Shown: positions 49,029 to 59,406 of the stretch, piece by piece | How positions within the stretch are numbered: position 1 is the stretch's first letter | Layout of the letters: each line of letters opens with the position of its first letter | Assembly (NCBI GenBank): GCA_964019335.1 | Contig: OZ025706.1 | Location: 310,001 to 374,000 of the forward strand | Direction: 5' to 3' | From: Diplonema japonicum | Taxonomy: Eukaryota > Euglenozoa > Diplonemea > Diplonemida > Diplonemidae | DNA length: 64,000 nt | Position numbers and translations under genes: made by a program | The notes under the pieces: generated by a model | Seen by the model: the letters and a program-made list of their open reading frames with translations, nothing else | What the model was told of the DNA's origin: nothing | The model's database searches: none

Positions 49029-49600
49029 CCCTTTAATACCTCGGCAGGCGCCACGTTGTAGGTGGATATTCCTATCAATGTTTTTGCAGTTTTATTGTAC
49101 ACGTTAAAAAAGGCTAAGGCAGGTTCACCTATAAGAACGTCCATCTGGGTTTGTAAAGGGACAAAGAGGACGGGTGATTCCTTTTGGCCAACGGCACCGC
49201 GGAAAATTACGTTGATCACTGAAGAGATGTTGGGCCTGTTCGACTCCCCGTCGAAAATATTTTCTACGTGTTTGTTGACACCCCCACCTATTTGGGGCGA
49301 GGTGGTGCAGTACATTTTGTACAATGGGACAGCGAGCATTGTGCCCCCTAATGAGAAGAAGCAGATGGTGACAATGCCCGCCGCCAGTTTTCTCATTTCT
49401 TCCTTTGACCCGCTCTCCTCTGGGTCGCGGTCTTTTTCACCCATTTCGAAAAGTTTCTTCCCCTCCTTCATCCTTTCCTCCGCTTCTGTCCTTACCCTCA
49501 GTTTGACCCCGCTCTGTTTCCTCAACTCGGACTTGTCACTTTGGCACCTCATCTGCACCAGGGTTCTTGCCACATTCCGGCGTAAGTGGAGGCCCAACAT
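48745..49600 (-). CDS. COX11: Cytochrome c oxidase assembly protein COX11, three exons
   Basis: Exons 49600-49040, 48990-48877 and 48804-48745 give 244 residues. The introns (49 and 72 nt) are mostly A on the sense strand. The start gives [19 protein letters not shown], a mitochondrial presequence. One transmembrane helix lies at about 74-94 ([19 protein letters not shown]), followed by [13 protein letters not shown] and the conserved globular part. Exon 2 restores the copper-binding CFCF motif ([11 protein letters not shown]), and exon 3 restores the C terminus ([19 protein letters not shown]), matching the LSYTFF end of the family. COX11 delivers copper to the CuB site of COX1 in the inner membrane. 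Without splicing the frame loses both key parts. Confidence 0.93.
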
Positions 49601-49643
49601 TTTTTTTGTCCCCCCTCTCCCTTCTTTCCCCTCCCGTCTCGCT

Positions 49644-49676
<33 letters not shown>

Positions 49677-49717
49677 CCCGGGTGGGGAGCGAGGGAAGAA
49701 AAAAAAGAGAAAAAAAA

Positions 49718-50044
49718 ATGGGGCTTTGATTGCAACACTAGGTGGCGTTAAGCGTGCAACGAAGCACGAAATACCTACTTGATTACAGGGGGCGCTCCTC
49801 GGCCGAGCAGTAGCTTCTTCTGCGTTCCGCGTCGTGTCCTTAATGCATGCGGTGTGCTCAACCCTAGCCGGGGCGTCCCGGGTAACCAAGATTCTGCGCT
49901 CGTGCAGTTTGCTGCCTGTTCGTCACCCTGAGCATCTGCGATACGTTCTTCCACTCGGGCGCTACCGGTGATGACCGACGAGGAGGTCAACAGCGAACAA
50001 CACATCTGATGTACTTCTTATATTTCCATGTTATCCCCACCACC
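49718..50044 (+). repeat. 327 bp dispersed repeat, copy 2
   Basis: Second copy of the element at 28204-28528, identical by eye apart from a 2 bp insertion. It sits directly upstream of COX11 in the transcription direction, with A-rich runs at both borders. Near-identity over 325 bp in such different flanks indicates recent mobility or gene conversion. Confidence 0.75.
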
Positions 50045-51143
50045 CAAAAAAAAAAAGATAATAAAAAACAAGAATTTTTTTTGAAAAACTTTTTTTTTTT
50101 TCCTTTTTTTTATTTAGGGGATGAGTGGTGGGATGAAAAAAAAAAACAAAGAACCGATGCGGGGTTTGTTGTGTTTCTCCTTTTTTTTTTTTCCCCCTTC
50201 TTTATTAAACAGGACCGACAATAAGTTTCCCCTGGAGACATTGGGAGTTGGGTTAAGGAGGGGAAATGGTTGGGGGTGGTTAAGTATTGTAAAGAAGAAA
50301 AGAAAAAGAAGAATGGGGGGGGGGGGGGGGGGGGAACAATTAAAAAAAGGAAAGGAAGGAAGGGTTTTTTTTTTCTCTCTTTTCTTTCATTGTTCATTCC
50401 TTCTCAAAGCTGCCGTCCCCCCCCCCCCCATTTTGTTTTTTCCGTTTGTCTCTTAAATCTAAACATCACCACTATTCTCTGCTCTAAGTGGGCAGAGAGA
50501 AAAAAAAGTACAAAAAAAAATAATATAAAAAAAATGAACAGTGTTAAAAGAATAAGTTATTTCTTTCTTTTTTTTTGACAACAAATGAAAAAAAGGGGGG
50601 GGGGGGAACACACACAAGTCGGTTAGGCCCTCCCTTACACACAGGAAGAGGGAAAGAAAAATGAACAACATTCACAAACATGGGTAACCCCCTCTTTCGT
50701 CCTTGCCCCCATGGCTTCCAATGGCTACATATATAGTTTCATAAAGTGTTTAAAAAAGAAAGAAAAAAAGATAACTTCCCCTTTTGTTTTTTTCCTCAAT
50801 TATTTTCTTCTTGTTACTTCCCAAAAGAAGGCTGAAACAGTTTCTTTCTTCGTTACCTGTTCCTTCTCTTCCCCCCTGTGAATGGAAAAAGAAAAAAAAA
50901 AAAAGAGGGGACATAAAATATTTTAAAGGGGGGAATAACAAAGACAGAACACCCTTCTTCCCAAGAGGGCTCGAACCGTTGATTCCTCTACTTTCTTTTT
51001 TTTTTTTTTTTTTTTTTTCCCTTTTTTTTTTTTAAAATTTAAAAAAAAAATTGTTCTTCGCCTTACTTCTCTTTTTCTTCCTTTTTTTAGAAGGGAGGTA
51101 GCCACGCAGATAACAGAAACCGGGTTTTTCCAATCGTTCAAAA

Positions 51144-51175
<32 letters not shown>

Positions 51176-51827
51176 AAAGCCTATTAAAAAAAGACCTAGA
51201 AAAAAAGAAGAAGAAAAATAGAGGGTTTGATTGTTGTACTTTTGCACCAGCCCTCCACTTTTTTTTTCTCGTCAAGTAAAATAAGGGGGGGATGCTTAGA
51301 ATTATGAGAAGCAGAGTAAAACAAAAGAAACTGTTTAGTTTTATTCCCCCTCTTCCCGTCCTTTTTTGCTCACCTATGCTTGTATCTAGCAAAGGTTAAC
51401 CCAAAGGGTGCGAGAAAAAGATAGAGAAAAAATAAAAAATAAATAAGAAAGAGGAGCACATAGGGGGGGAAAGAAAAAAAATTAGATACAGTACAAGTGA
51501 AAAAAAAAGAGGGGTTAAAAAAAAAAAACTGTAAATAAGAAAAAGAAGAAGAAAGGTACATAAGGGTCAACAAGAAAAAAAAAAAAAAAAAGAAAAAAAA
51601 AAACTACAAAATATTTTGGAGTGACTAGCGGAGGTAAGAAAGATGGGAAAGTGAAAGAAAAAAAATCTTGCAAACTTTTTTCGGTTTGGCTCACTGCCCT
51701 ACTGTTTTGTAATTTTCTTTTTAAAAAAAATAAAGGGGGAAGAAAATCACTATGGGGGAGGGGGGGGGGAGGATGTTAGTAACGGACCCACCACCAGAAC
51801 AATCGAGAAAAGTATTCCCTCAAACTC

Positions 51828-51850
<23 letters not shown>
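50045..51850. other. Gene-free homopolymer spacer
   Basis: A, T, G and C runs with short islands and no coding signal recognised. The island at 50950-50985 contains a GGTTCGAGCCC string on the minus strand, but the flanking bases do not form a tRNA. Confidence 0.6.
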
Positions 51851-51858
<8 letters not shown>

Positions 51859-52014
51859 TAAGCCCACAGGCTAATAACCGAAAAAAGTCAATTTCCTAAA
51901 AAAAAAAAAAAAAAAAAAAAAATGGCAGCATTTAAAGCTCTATAGATTTTTTTTTTTTTTTTTCATTTTTTTTTTAATGTCATATACTTATAACATGTGG
52001 GTTTAGTGGTTAAA
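51851..52014. mobile_element. TTAA-ended snap-back element
   Basis: The left end 51851-51870 (TTAACCACTAAGCCCACAGG) is the inverse of 51994-52013 with 18 of 20 positions matching, and both outer ends are TTAA. The interior of about 120 bp is A and T runs. Inverted ends flanked by TTAA recall non-autonomous piggyBac-type elements, but no transposase is near and the size is small. It may also simply be a hairpin-forming sequence. Confidence 0.45.
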
Positions 52015-52629
52015 ATACTTTCTTCCCCTTATTTTGTGGTCTTTCCCTTTCTTCTCAAAAAAGAAAAAAAAAACCCCCATCCTCCCCGAGCCCGTGATTA
52101 CTCCAAATAACAACAGATGGCACCGGAGGTGGGGGAGGGGCACTCATTAGAAATGAGCTTTTCTTTCTTTTGTTTCTCTTGATTTTCTGTTTTCCGAATT
52201 TCTTTCTTACAGCTATACCAAATCACATTTGGATAGGGGCCTTCGGGGGGAGGGGTACATTGTTGTTGCTTTTTTTTTTTTTTTTTTTTTTTTAAATTCA
52301 GCTCCAAAGAACTTTTTTTTAATGTTTTTTTTATGGTTTTTTTTTTTTTTTTTTTTTTTTTTATACAAGACATGGGGTGGGGGACTTTTAGGGCGGGACA
52401 TGACAATGAAAAAAAAAAAGAAGAAAAAAAAATGACAATAAAAAAAAAAAAAAAAAAGAGGTACAGAGTGAAAAGATGGGGCAAAAAAAAGAATCATAAT
52501 GATGTTACTAAACAGGGAATTTAAAAAAAGAAAAGAAAAAAATATGGGGGGGGCCTGGTCTTGTCTCTCACCCTCACACTCTCCTCAATCATCAAGATCG
52601 CCACCAAAAACTAAAGCAGGGTGCATCAT
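52015..52629. other. Spacer downstream of the Pumilio gene
   Basis: A and T runs, plus a run-free island at 52090-52260. On the minus strand the island is open and ends at a stop (PNVIWYSCKKEIRK...ICCYLE). It could be a stray exon. Nothing is recognised. Confidence 0.35.
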
Positions 52630-55467
52630 CTATTTTTTTATTTTTCTACTTTTAAAACCAGCAAAACACACCTTTTGGGCAGGGGAATTGTTTCCGGACG
52701 AGTGTCCAGATGCTCCCAGCCCATTACTGGCGGAGTCATCCGCCCTGTCGTTGGCAGCAGAAGCCGAGGGCGGGGAAACAAATGGCCGTGCATTGGCATT
52801 GAGCCTGAAGGCTCCTGAAGTGCTTTCACTCCTGCTGGGGGTCCGGGCAGGCGATATCTTTTTTTTTTTTTTTTTTTTTTTTTTTGTTACAAATGTTTAT
52901 CTTTCAAAAAAATGATTTTATAAACTATATGCAACTTGTGCCGAGCAAAAAACTTTCGCTTGCGATCTGGCTGGAGGGGTCAGTTCAGCACCGTCGTGAT
53001 GGAGTTGGGCGCCAGTTTCCTCCGCAAAGCCACGACGAGACCGTGGCCGTTCCCCCAACTACAGTTGCTGACATGAGGCGTGCGCTGGCGGTGATGGCCA
53101 ACAACGTCTGGAGAACCCAACCTGACGAATTACCTGAGAGGGTGGTGTGGACTGACGCTTCGTCGACTGCCTGGGCAGGGGTCATGCTGGATGAAGGTGT
53201 CGTGAAGCACGTCACGCAGGGAGTTCTGCGGACAGTGGGAAGCACGTCACATCTTCCTGAAGGAACTAGCGGCAGCCCGGGAAAGAGCTTTTATGGCCCT
53301 CTGTGGGGGGTCCCGCTGCAAGGTATCGCTGATGGTCGACAACCTGCCTGCTGTGTACGCGATTCGGAAGTGGAAGGGGCTGTCATCAAGCTTCATGGGA
53401 AATAAGATAATTGCTGACATATACACTCTTGTAGAAGAGCGTCAGGCATATCTCCACGTCCAGTGGGAGTTCCACACACGAGCAGAAGGCAGACAAAAAG
53501 TCATAAAGAATTATTTTTTTTTTCCTTCTTCCCTCTCCATCTTCCTGCCATACCGCTTGCTTAGAAGGGGTGCTAACCTTCATCTCCCCAATTGAGTTAT
53601 TCAGATTACCATCAGACGGACACGGGCTAGGAAGCGACATATTCTGCAAAAGAGGCGATGTTTGGATCTGTATGATTATAATTTTTCCCCCCCCTCATTT
53701 TCATTTCTTACCGGAAGGAAGGCGGCAGGAGGCGTCATATTCAAAGGAGTAGTCTCAACGGGAATATCAGCATGCGACGAAGGGGTACCACGATCCTGTT
53801 TTTTTTTTTTTTTTTTTTTTCTCCCATACCCCACGCAGCCACTGTCCATCAGGCGTGACACCAAGGGCATCGCCTCCGCGTGGGAATGTTTTTCTTGGCG
53901 GTGTAGCTACGGCACTGACATGGTCAAAGGTCCTGGTACGCAGCCGTGATTCAATACGTTTCCCATGCGGTGTGTTCTTGATAAGATGCATCAGAGGTCT
54001 AATAGCCATTTGCAAGCTGTAAAACTGAGATTGGTTGCAACACCCAAGCGCTGTTTGAATCACGTAGTTCGCGTATTGATCCTGAAGCAGCAAGGGGAGC
54101 TTCGTCCTGTCGCAGAGCTCATCAATGATCAACTGCCTCACGTCCTCCGGGCTGATTTTGAGACACTTCTCGATCACATTAGACGCGAACTTGTTCATAC
54201 TTAGCCCAGGGATGTTGCCCAAGAACTGCCGGATCACCTTCACGTTGATGAAATCCAAGTCCATTTCCAAGATATACTGCAGAAGGTAGTTCCCGAACGG
54301 ATCCTGCACAAGACAGAGGCCATTGTTGATAACCTCATAGACAAGCTGCATCTTTTGGGAATCGGACCCGAACTCTATACACCTCTGCAACACACAGCAC
54401 CCGTGTCTATGAGTTCCAAACTCAACAACACGCTGTAACAATGTGTCGTGGATGGGTTGGTTCACCTCAGAGGGGAACGACTGTAGAACCTGTTGAACAA
54501 TGTGGTTCCCGTTCAGATCCTTGATAAGCTGTGGGATGTTCTGAGTCAGCACCACCATCAGCATGTCGACCTGCTCCTTCGACGCCACCTGTTCAATGAT
54601 CTTCTGTACAACACGTGTCCCGTGCATGTTCATGGAGATGTGCTGCATCTGCATGCCGAGCTTCTCGACTAACAGTTTTTTCTGATGTTCGCTTGCCCTG
54701 TAGAACAGCCCAGGGATCAACGGAGATGTCACGGGGTCTGTGAACACATCCGCAGGTTCCGCCAGTAAGATATCCACCACAGTCCCGATGTGCGGCTCAG
54801 TTCCCTCGTCGGACACCTTCTGCAGCCATTGCATTGCGGACTGGTCTCTGACGAACTCGGTGAGGCGCATTGTTTGCAGATGCTTCAAAAGAACCTCGAC
54901 AGAGACAGGCTGTGATGTGGCGACAGATGGCGGCGCGGGGCTGCTTGCCAGGTTCCATCCCACAGACGCCATACGCATTGCCTGATCCAATGACAGGACC
55001 TGCCCATGTTGCGGCATCGGCATGGAATGCGTTGGCGGTGTTGGTGTCGGGACCAATGGTGGCGGCGATGAAGTGGCGACACGGGCTTGGATTGTAGGTG
55101 TGCCCGGCCTCCTGTCAACATCACCATCAACGAGTTCCTCTTCCGCGTTGTTGAGCAAGTCCAACTCTTTCTGTAGAGCCTCCTTCTGCTGTCTGATATA
55201 CTTCAGTTTGTCATGCTGTGCGCTCCCTCCTGCCCCCCCATTGCCCACCGGTGCAGGTGATGGTGTCGCTGACGGCGTAGGCGGACCGCGGTTCAACAAT
55301 GCTGGCGTGCCCATTCCACCCATCATCCCCTCCCCAGGTGGAAGCAGCTCCGGGGGTGCTCCCACCGTGCCTCCCTTTTCCATATTATCCATACCCACCA
55401 ACGGTGGCGGGGCACCAAGACCTGCCGCACTGCCTAGCAGCGCATGCAAATCCGCCGTGTTGCTCAT
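52630..55467 (-). CDS. Pumilio-family RNA-binding protein, four exons
   Basis: Exons 55467-53830, 53795-53712, 53667-53554 and 52857-52630 give about 687 residues. Introns are 34, 44 and 696 nt; the last contains a retroelement with an RNase H domain. The N terminus is Pro/Gly-rich. The PUM homology domain (about 190-520) has eight repeats with signature blocks such as HGTRVVQKIIEQ, NGNHIVQQVLQ, HGCCVLQRCIEFG, FGNYLLQYILEMD, ASNVIEKCLK and YANYVIQTAL. The N-R/Q-Y code residues are intact, so it should bind UGUA-like mRNA sites. The family represses or stabilises mRNAs, which matters where transcription is polycistronic. The extra exons give a Ser/Thr/Pro-rich tail. The end at 52630 assumes read-through to TAG; a further GTGTGT donor at 52670 is possible. 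Confidence 0.9.
52885..53530 (+). mobile_element. Retroelement remnant with RNase H domain inside the Pumilio intron (copy 2)
   Basis: Its ends match the element at 30761-31407. The plus strand encodes an RNase H-like domain in two frames. Up to about 53250 one frame carries ERVVWTDASSTAWAGVMLDE (first Asp). After a +1 shift the other carries HIFLKELAAARERAFM (Glu) and VSLMVDNLPAVYAIRKWKG (second Asp), then QAYLHVQWEFHT. This spacing is typical of RNase H from DIRS/Ngaro-type retrotransposons. Reverse transcriptase and recombinase are absent. It is antisense to the host gene and flanked by T runs at both ends. Confidence 0.72.
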
Positions 55468-55610
55468 CCTTGTTGGTTGGTCCCCTCCCCCTCCTGTGTG
55501 CCGTGGGGCTGGAAAAACAGAAAAAAAATGGGGGGGAAGGTTAACATAAAATAATAACTTCTTTTTTTAGCACTCTAATAGGGGAGGAGGGGGAAACAAA
55601 ATAAGCCCCT

Positions 55611-57116
55611 CTAATTGGGGTTCTGCTCTAGTTCCACCTTGCTGAGCTCGCCGCCCATTGCTGAAGATGGGGCGGCAAGGCTGTTGGGCTGTTGGGGTGC
55701 GGTGTTGTGATCGAGCCAGCCTGACATGAGGGAGGTCCTTTGGGTGACGTACGAAGCGGCAGTGGAGGACGACGAGGGTCGTGACCGGATATGAGCGACG
55801 GGCGCCGACATAGTCGCGGTAGGGGTGGCTGTGGAGTACTGGTCGAAAAAAGAAGGGAGGTGCTGCTGCTGGGTTTGCATCTGCTCCTGCGATTTCGGCA
55901 AAGAAACCTGCCCCGACACCTGAACAGAGACCCTTTTCGAAACCGGTTGCGACGCGGCAAAGGTAGGTGTGGACGCAAACGAAGACGCAGGACTAGACGT
56001 CACAGGTGTGTGCGTCTCAGGCTCCAACTCCTGTTCTTCTTCCGCTTCTTCTTTCCTCACATCAAGCGGTTGATCGGCAACAGGTGTTTCCGGTGCTGAA
56101 CTCGCCCACCCATCACCCACAACGGTGGCGCTGTTACTACCTTTTCGAAACCCTGACGCTATGGACACAGGAGGAGGCGATGGGGGCTGGGGCGACATCT
56201 CGTTGCCCTCTGTCAGGGCATCGGGTGACCCAACGTTAGATTCTTCGCGTGCTGTGGGTTTGGGGGGGTTTAGCGTGGAGGGGATTGCGGAGGTGACCCT
56301 GCTGGCTGGCCGTGGTGGAATAAAGGCAACAGGGGCAGGGGGGTCGGCAAAGCGAGGGGACCGTTTTTCAATAGGTTCGGTTTGCACCTCTTTCACAACG
56401 TCCTTCATCCTGACCACTGCCCGCCTGCCGTGTACTACGACCTCCTCCACCACACCACTGTCCTCACCGAGCTGCACGAAGATGTCTGCGGCATTCCTTC
56501 CACTGGCATCGATCACGACACCACCTTCCACTTCATCAATACGCCGTCTGGGGATTGTTGTGGGTGCGAAATTGGTCTGCAGTGTCTCAGGGAGATCACC
56601 TAGAATAACATCAACAGGTGGAGGGACACCAGCACGGTGCTCCACTACAGGCGGTAATGGGACCGGTTTTGGGGAGAAGTACACAACGGGGGGCTTTTTT
56701 GTGTCTTTTGGTGTTCCTGGTGGTTTCCTCGCCGCCCGTACCACGTAGAGAGCGTAGCAGGAGATCAATAAAATCGTTAGAAGTAGCACTATGACACCCA
56801 GCACCCAGAGGCGGGAAGCGCTTGGGGTGCCGATGGAAGATAGAGAGGTGCAGAAAGGCGAATTGAATGTTGTCACCCCGTTTGAGTGGTACCAGCAGCT
56901 CCCAGTGCCTTCTCCCGGCCACCCACCGCAACACTCGTACCCCATCACCGGTGTCTGCACACCTTCACATGCTGTTGTGTTGCCCCCAACCACTTCAAAC
57001 CCAACTACTCCATCGTTAAGCACCACTCTTGCCGCAACAGACCATCCCTGACAGGCCAACTCCTCAATGCTACCTACACCTGGGCATATGCTGCTCACCT
57101 TCCATCGTTGGGCCAT
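55611..57116 (-). CDS. Single-pass membrane protein with Cys-rich ectodomain and long disordered tail
   Basis: A single exon of 501 residues. About 1-100 has seven or more Cys (including YECCGGWPG and GSCWYH) and one NxT site (GGNTTAC). A strong transmembrane helix follows (about 104-126, VLGVIVLLLTILLISCYALYVV). The cytosolic part of about 370 residues is Pro/Ser/Thr/Glu-rich, with one beta-rich patch at about 205-250 (DIFVQLGEDSGVVEEVVVHG). No signal peptide is visible, so either the helix is a signal anchor or an exon is missed. An AG four bases before ATG, after a pyrimidine-rich tract (CTCCACGCACTTCAG), is a candidate leader acceptor. No family recognised. Confidence 0.72.
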   Translation of the reverse strand: MAQRWKVSSICPGVGSIEELACQGWSVAARVVLNDGVVGFEVVGGNTTACEGVQTPVMGYECCGGWPGEGTGSCWYHSNGVTTFNSPFCTSLSSIGTPSASRLWVLGVIVLLLTILLISCYALYVVRAARKPPGTPKDTKKPPVVYFSPKPVPLPPVVEHRAGVPPPVDVILGDLPETLQTNFAPTTIPRRRIDEVEGGVVIDASGRNAADIFVQLGEDSGVVEEVVVHGRRAVVRMKDVVKEVQTEPIEKRSPRFADPPAPVAFIPPRPASRVTSAIPSTLNPPKPTAREESNVGSPDALTEGNEMSPQPPSPPPVSIASGFRKGSNSATVVGDGWASSAPETPVADQPLDVRKEEAEEEQELEPETHTPVTSSPASSFASTPTFAASQPVSKRVSVQVSGQVSLPKSQEQMQTQQQHLPSFFDQYSTATPTATMSAPVAHIRSRPSSSSTAASYVTQRTSLMSGWLDHNTAPQQPNSLAAPSSAMGGELSKVELEQNPN

Positions 57117-57302
57117 ATCCCTGAAGTGCGTGGAGTTTTTTTTTTACGACGGGGTTGAAAGTCTCGAGAAAGAAAGCGGGTTTTGTTAAGCGGGGGAATA
57201 AGAGGAAATGGAAGGGGGGACCACTACACTTTTTTTTTCTTCTTTTTCTTCTTCTTCTTCTTCTTTTTTTTCTCCCACTCTTCCCCCCCTTTCACCCCAT
57301 TT

Positions 57303-58012
57303 CTACTTTCCACCTCGTCCACCGCCGCCACGTAGTGAACTGTAAGTGTACTTGAAAAGGCTCCCTTTTTTTGCTTCATACCTACTACCTCTTCCACTGG
57401 TGCCGCCCCTGCTGCCCCCTCCAGAGGATTTACCACCACCACCACCACCACCACCACCACTGGATTTTCCACCACCAAACGACTTTCCACCACCACCACC
57501 ACCACCACCACTGGATTTCCCACCACCAGAGGACTTGCCGCCACCACCACTGCCTTTGCCACCACCGCTAGATTTTCCACCACCACCGGTACTTCCTCCT
57601 TTCTTGCCCCCGGAAGAATGACCTTTGTGGACAACCCCACCACCACCACCACCACCACCACCGCCGCCTTTGCTGCCTTTGCCCCCCTTGCCACCGCCAC
57701 CTCCCTTACCACCACCTCCCTTCCTGCCACTGTTTCGTTCGTCTGCAAAAATTGGCTTCTCGAAGCTGTCTACCGAGGGCTTGTCTTCGTACGATGCTGT
57801 ACCGAAAACAAACGCAGCGGCAGGCTCCACCTTCTTGGTGCCGTCCTTGGGGAAGTCGCAGATCTTGCACCACTGTTTTATTTTGAGGTCTTAAAAAAGG
57901 TTTTTTTGAATTCCACATACATCCCCTGTGTCGTTGCTTGCAGTACACCTCTTGCAAGACCACGACGGCCGTGCCACGGGAGCCGCGGCAACAGGCTCCG
58001 GCTTTTTTTCCT

Positions 58013-58056
<44 letters not shown>

Positions 58057-59240
58057 TCCTCTTCTTTAAATACCTTTTGTTCCTTTGGTTTCTTCTGCTT
58101 GATCGCAGCTCCGAAAATGTCGGTTTCGCCTTCTTTTTTCAGCATCACCATTCCCTCCGCCATCGCAGGGGCTTCCACCTTCCGTGCCTCTTTTTTGGCT
58201 ACCGGTGGCGGTGCGGCATTGAGGGAGACAGTGATGGGCCCTTCGTCGAGAAGGGTCTTCTTGGAGGGTTGAGTGTCGGAGGAGGTCTTCTCTTGTGCGG
58301 CCTGTTGGGCGGCGGCGTGCTTCCCGGGCCATCGTTTTTTGGAGCCATCCTCGTGGGTGAACTTGCAGTCTTTTCGGCTGCATTTACCGAGCTGGTAGTC
58401 GGAGCAGACTCCTTTTCCGGCTTTCCCGGCCTTCCCGGCTCCTTTGCCACCCTTTTGCCCCTCATCAGGACGGGCTAGTTGAGAGATGTCCTTCTTCCCA
58501 GGGCCCATGTTGCGGCGGTAGTCGGCAGCTTCAACATCGACAACACGTTTTTGTCTTGGCTCGTCGTCGTCTTCGTTGTGATCTATGGCGTCTGGTTTTT
58601 CAGGAACGAGGTCTGCGGCAGCACCGCCGCGTCCGAAGGGGACGAACGGAGGAGGGCCCAAGGGGTCACGTTTCCCAGTGGCCTTCTTCCTGTCCCCGTA
58701 CGCCTTCAGTAATTCGTACTCTTCTCGAAGCTCTTCGACGTCCCCTCCAAGGAACGTGAAGGTCTCGGGTTTTATAATGCAGTATCCGTTCCGTACTGGT
58801 ATGTTTGTCAGAAGAACTTTTGTCCCCGGGACTGGGATTTGTTTGATTTGGTGGTTGGTGTGGAGTTCCACTGCTGTGCAGGAGTTTGTGCCGTCGGTGA
58901 GCTGGAGCTTGTACAAACGGTTGTGGGGCGTCCTTCCTTGCTTTGTCACACCGAACCCGTCATCGTGGGCTTCGTCGTCATCACCACCTTGGACCTTAGC
59001 CTGGGTTACGTCTCGCACTTTGTCCACCTGAAGCACGGATTTCCCTTTCAGGTTCATCGATGGCTGGCTTCCGATGTCTTTCGGCAGGTACGAAATTCCC
59101 CAGTCCTTAATGTTCCTATACATCAGCTCGTCCTTCATAGTCTCGCAATCGTCGACTCCTGTCTCTTCGTAAATGGCATTGAGGGCCTCCGTGCCCACGT
59201 GGATCCCTTCGTTCAGGAGCTGGTTTGCAATGTCTTCCAT
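57303..59240 (-). CDS. RMI1/TDRD3-type OB-fold protein with CCCH and RanBP2 zinc fingers
   Basis: Exons 59240-57921 and 57872-57303 join across a 48 nt GTATGT..CAG intron, giving 629 residues. The N terminus (about 1-175) has the helical DUF1767 segment plus OB fold of RMI1/TDRD3 (RNIKDWGISYLP, LKGKSVLQVDKVRDVT, RLYKLQLTDGTNS). A CCCH finger follows (CSDYQLGKCSRKDCKFTH, about 279-296). The splice junction completes a RanBP2-type finger, SWSCKRCTASNDTGD|WCKIC, confirming the intron. The C terminus (about 480-629) is a Gly/Ser/Lys low-complexity tail from CCA/CAC triplets. RMI1/TDRD3 proteins partner topoisomerase 3 on DNA or mRNA. A poly-Lys run of 13 or more near residue 405 may be real or an unspliced or misassembled A run. 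Confidence 0.78.
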
Positions 59241-59406
59241 CTTTTTTCTTTTCTTTTTTTTTCCCCCTTCTCCCTCCCCCCTCTTCCTCGCCTCCCTTCC
59301 CAGCACCTTTTTTTTTTTTTTTTTTTTTTTTTTGCTTGAACAAGAAAAACAAATTGAAAATGAATTGTTATTGCTATAAAGAGTAGTGGTAGCATTGTGG
59401 GGCTCG
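59241..59406. other. Short leader and T-run spacer
   Basis: 5' flank of the RMI1/TDRD3-type gene: T-rich and C-rich runs with no coding signal. Confidence 0.5.

Noticed and set aside
50950-50990. tRNA-like B box (GGTTCGAGCCC) on the minus strand
   Set aside because: The T stem does not pair beyond two or three bases, no A box is found at the right distance, and there is no acceptor stem.
55022-55549. Plus-strand frame of 175 codons over the Pumilio N terminus
   Set aside because: It is Pro/Ser/Gly-rich antisense of the low-complexity N terminus, with no independent support.
57346-57621. Plus-strand Pro-rich frames over the CCA repeats
   Set aside because: They are the complement of the Gly/Ser/Lys tail that is in frame with the zinc-finger exon.
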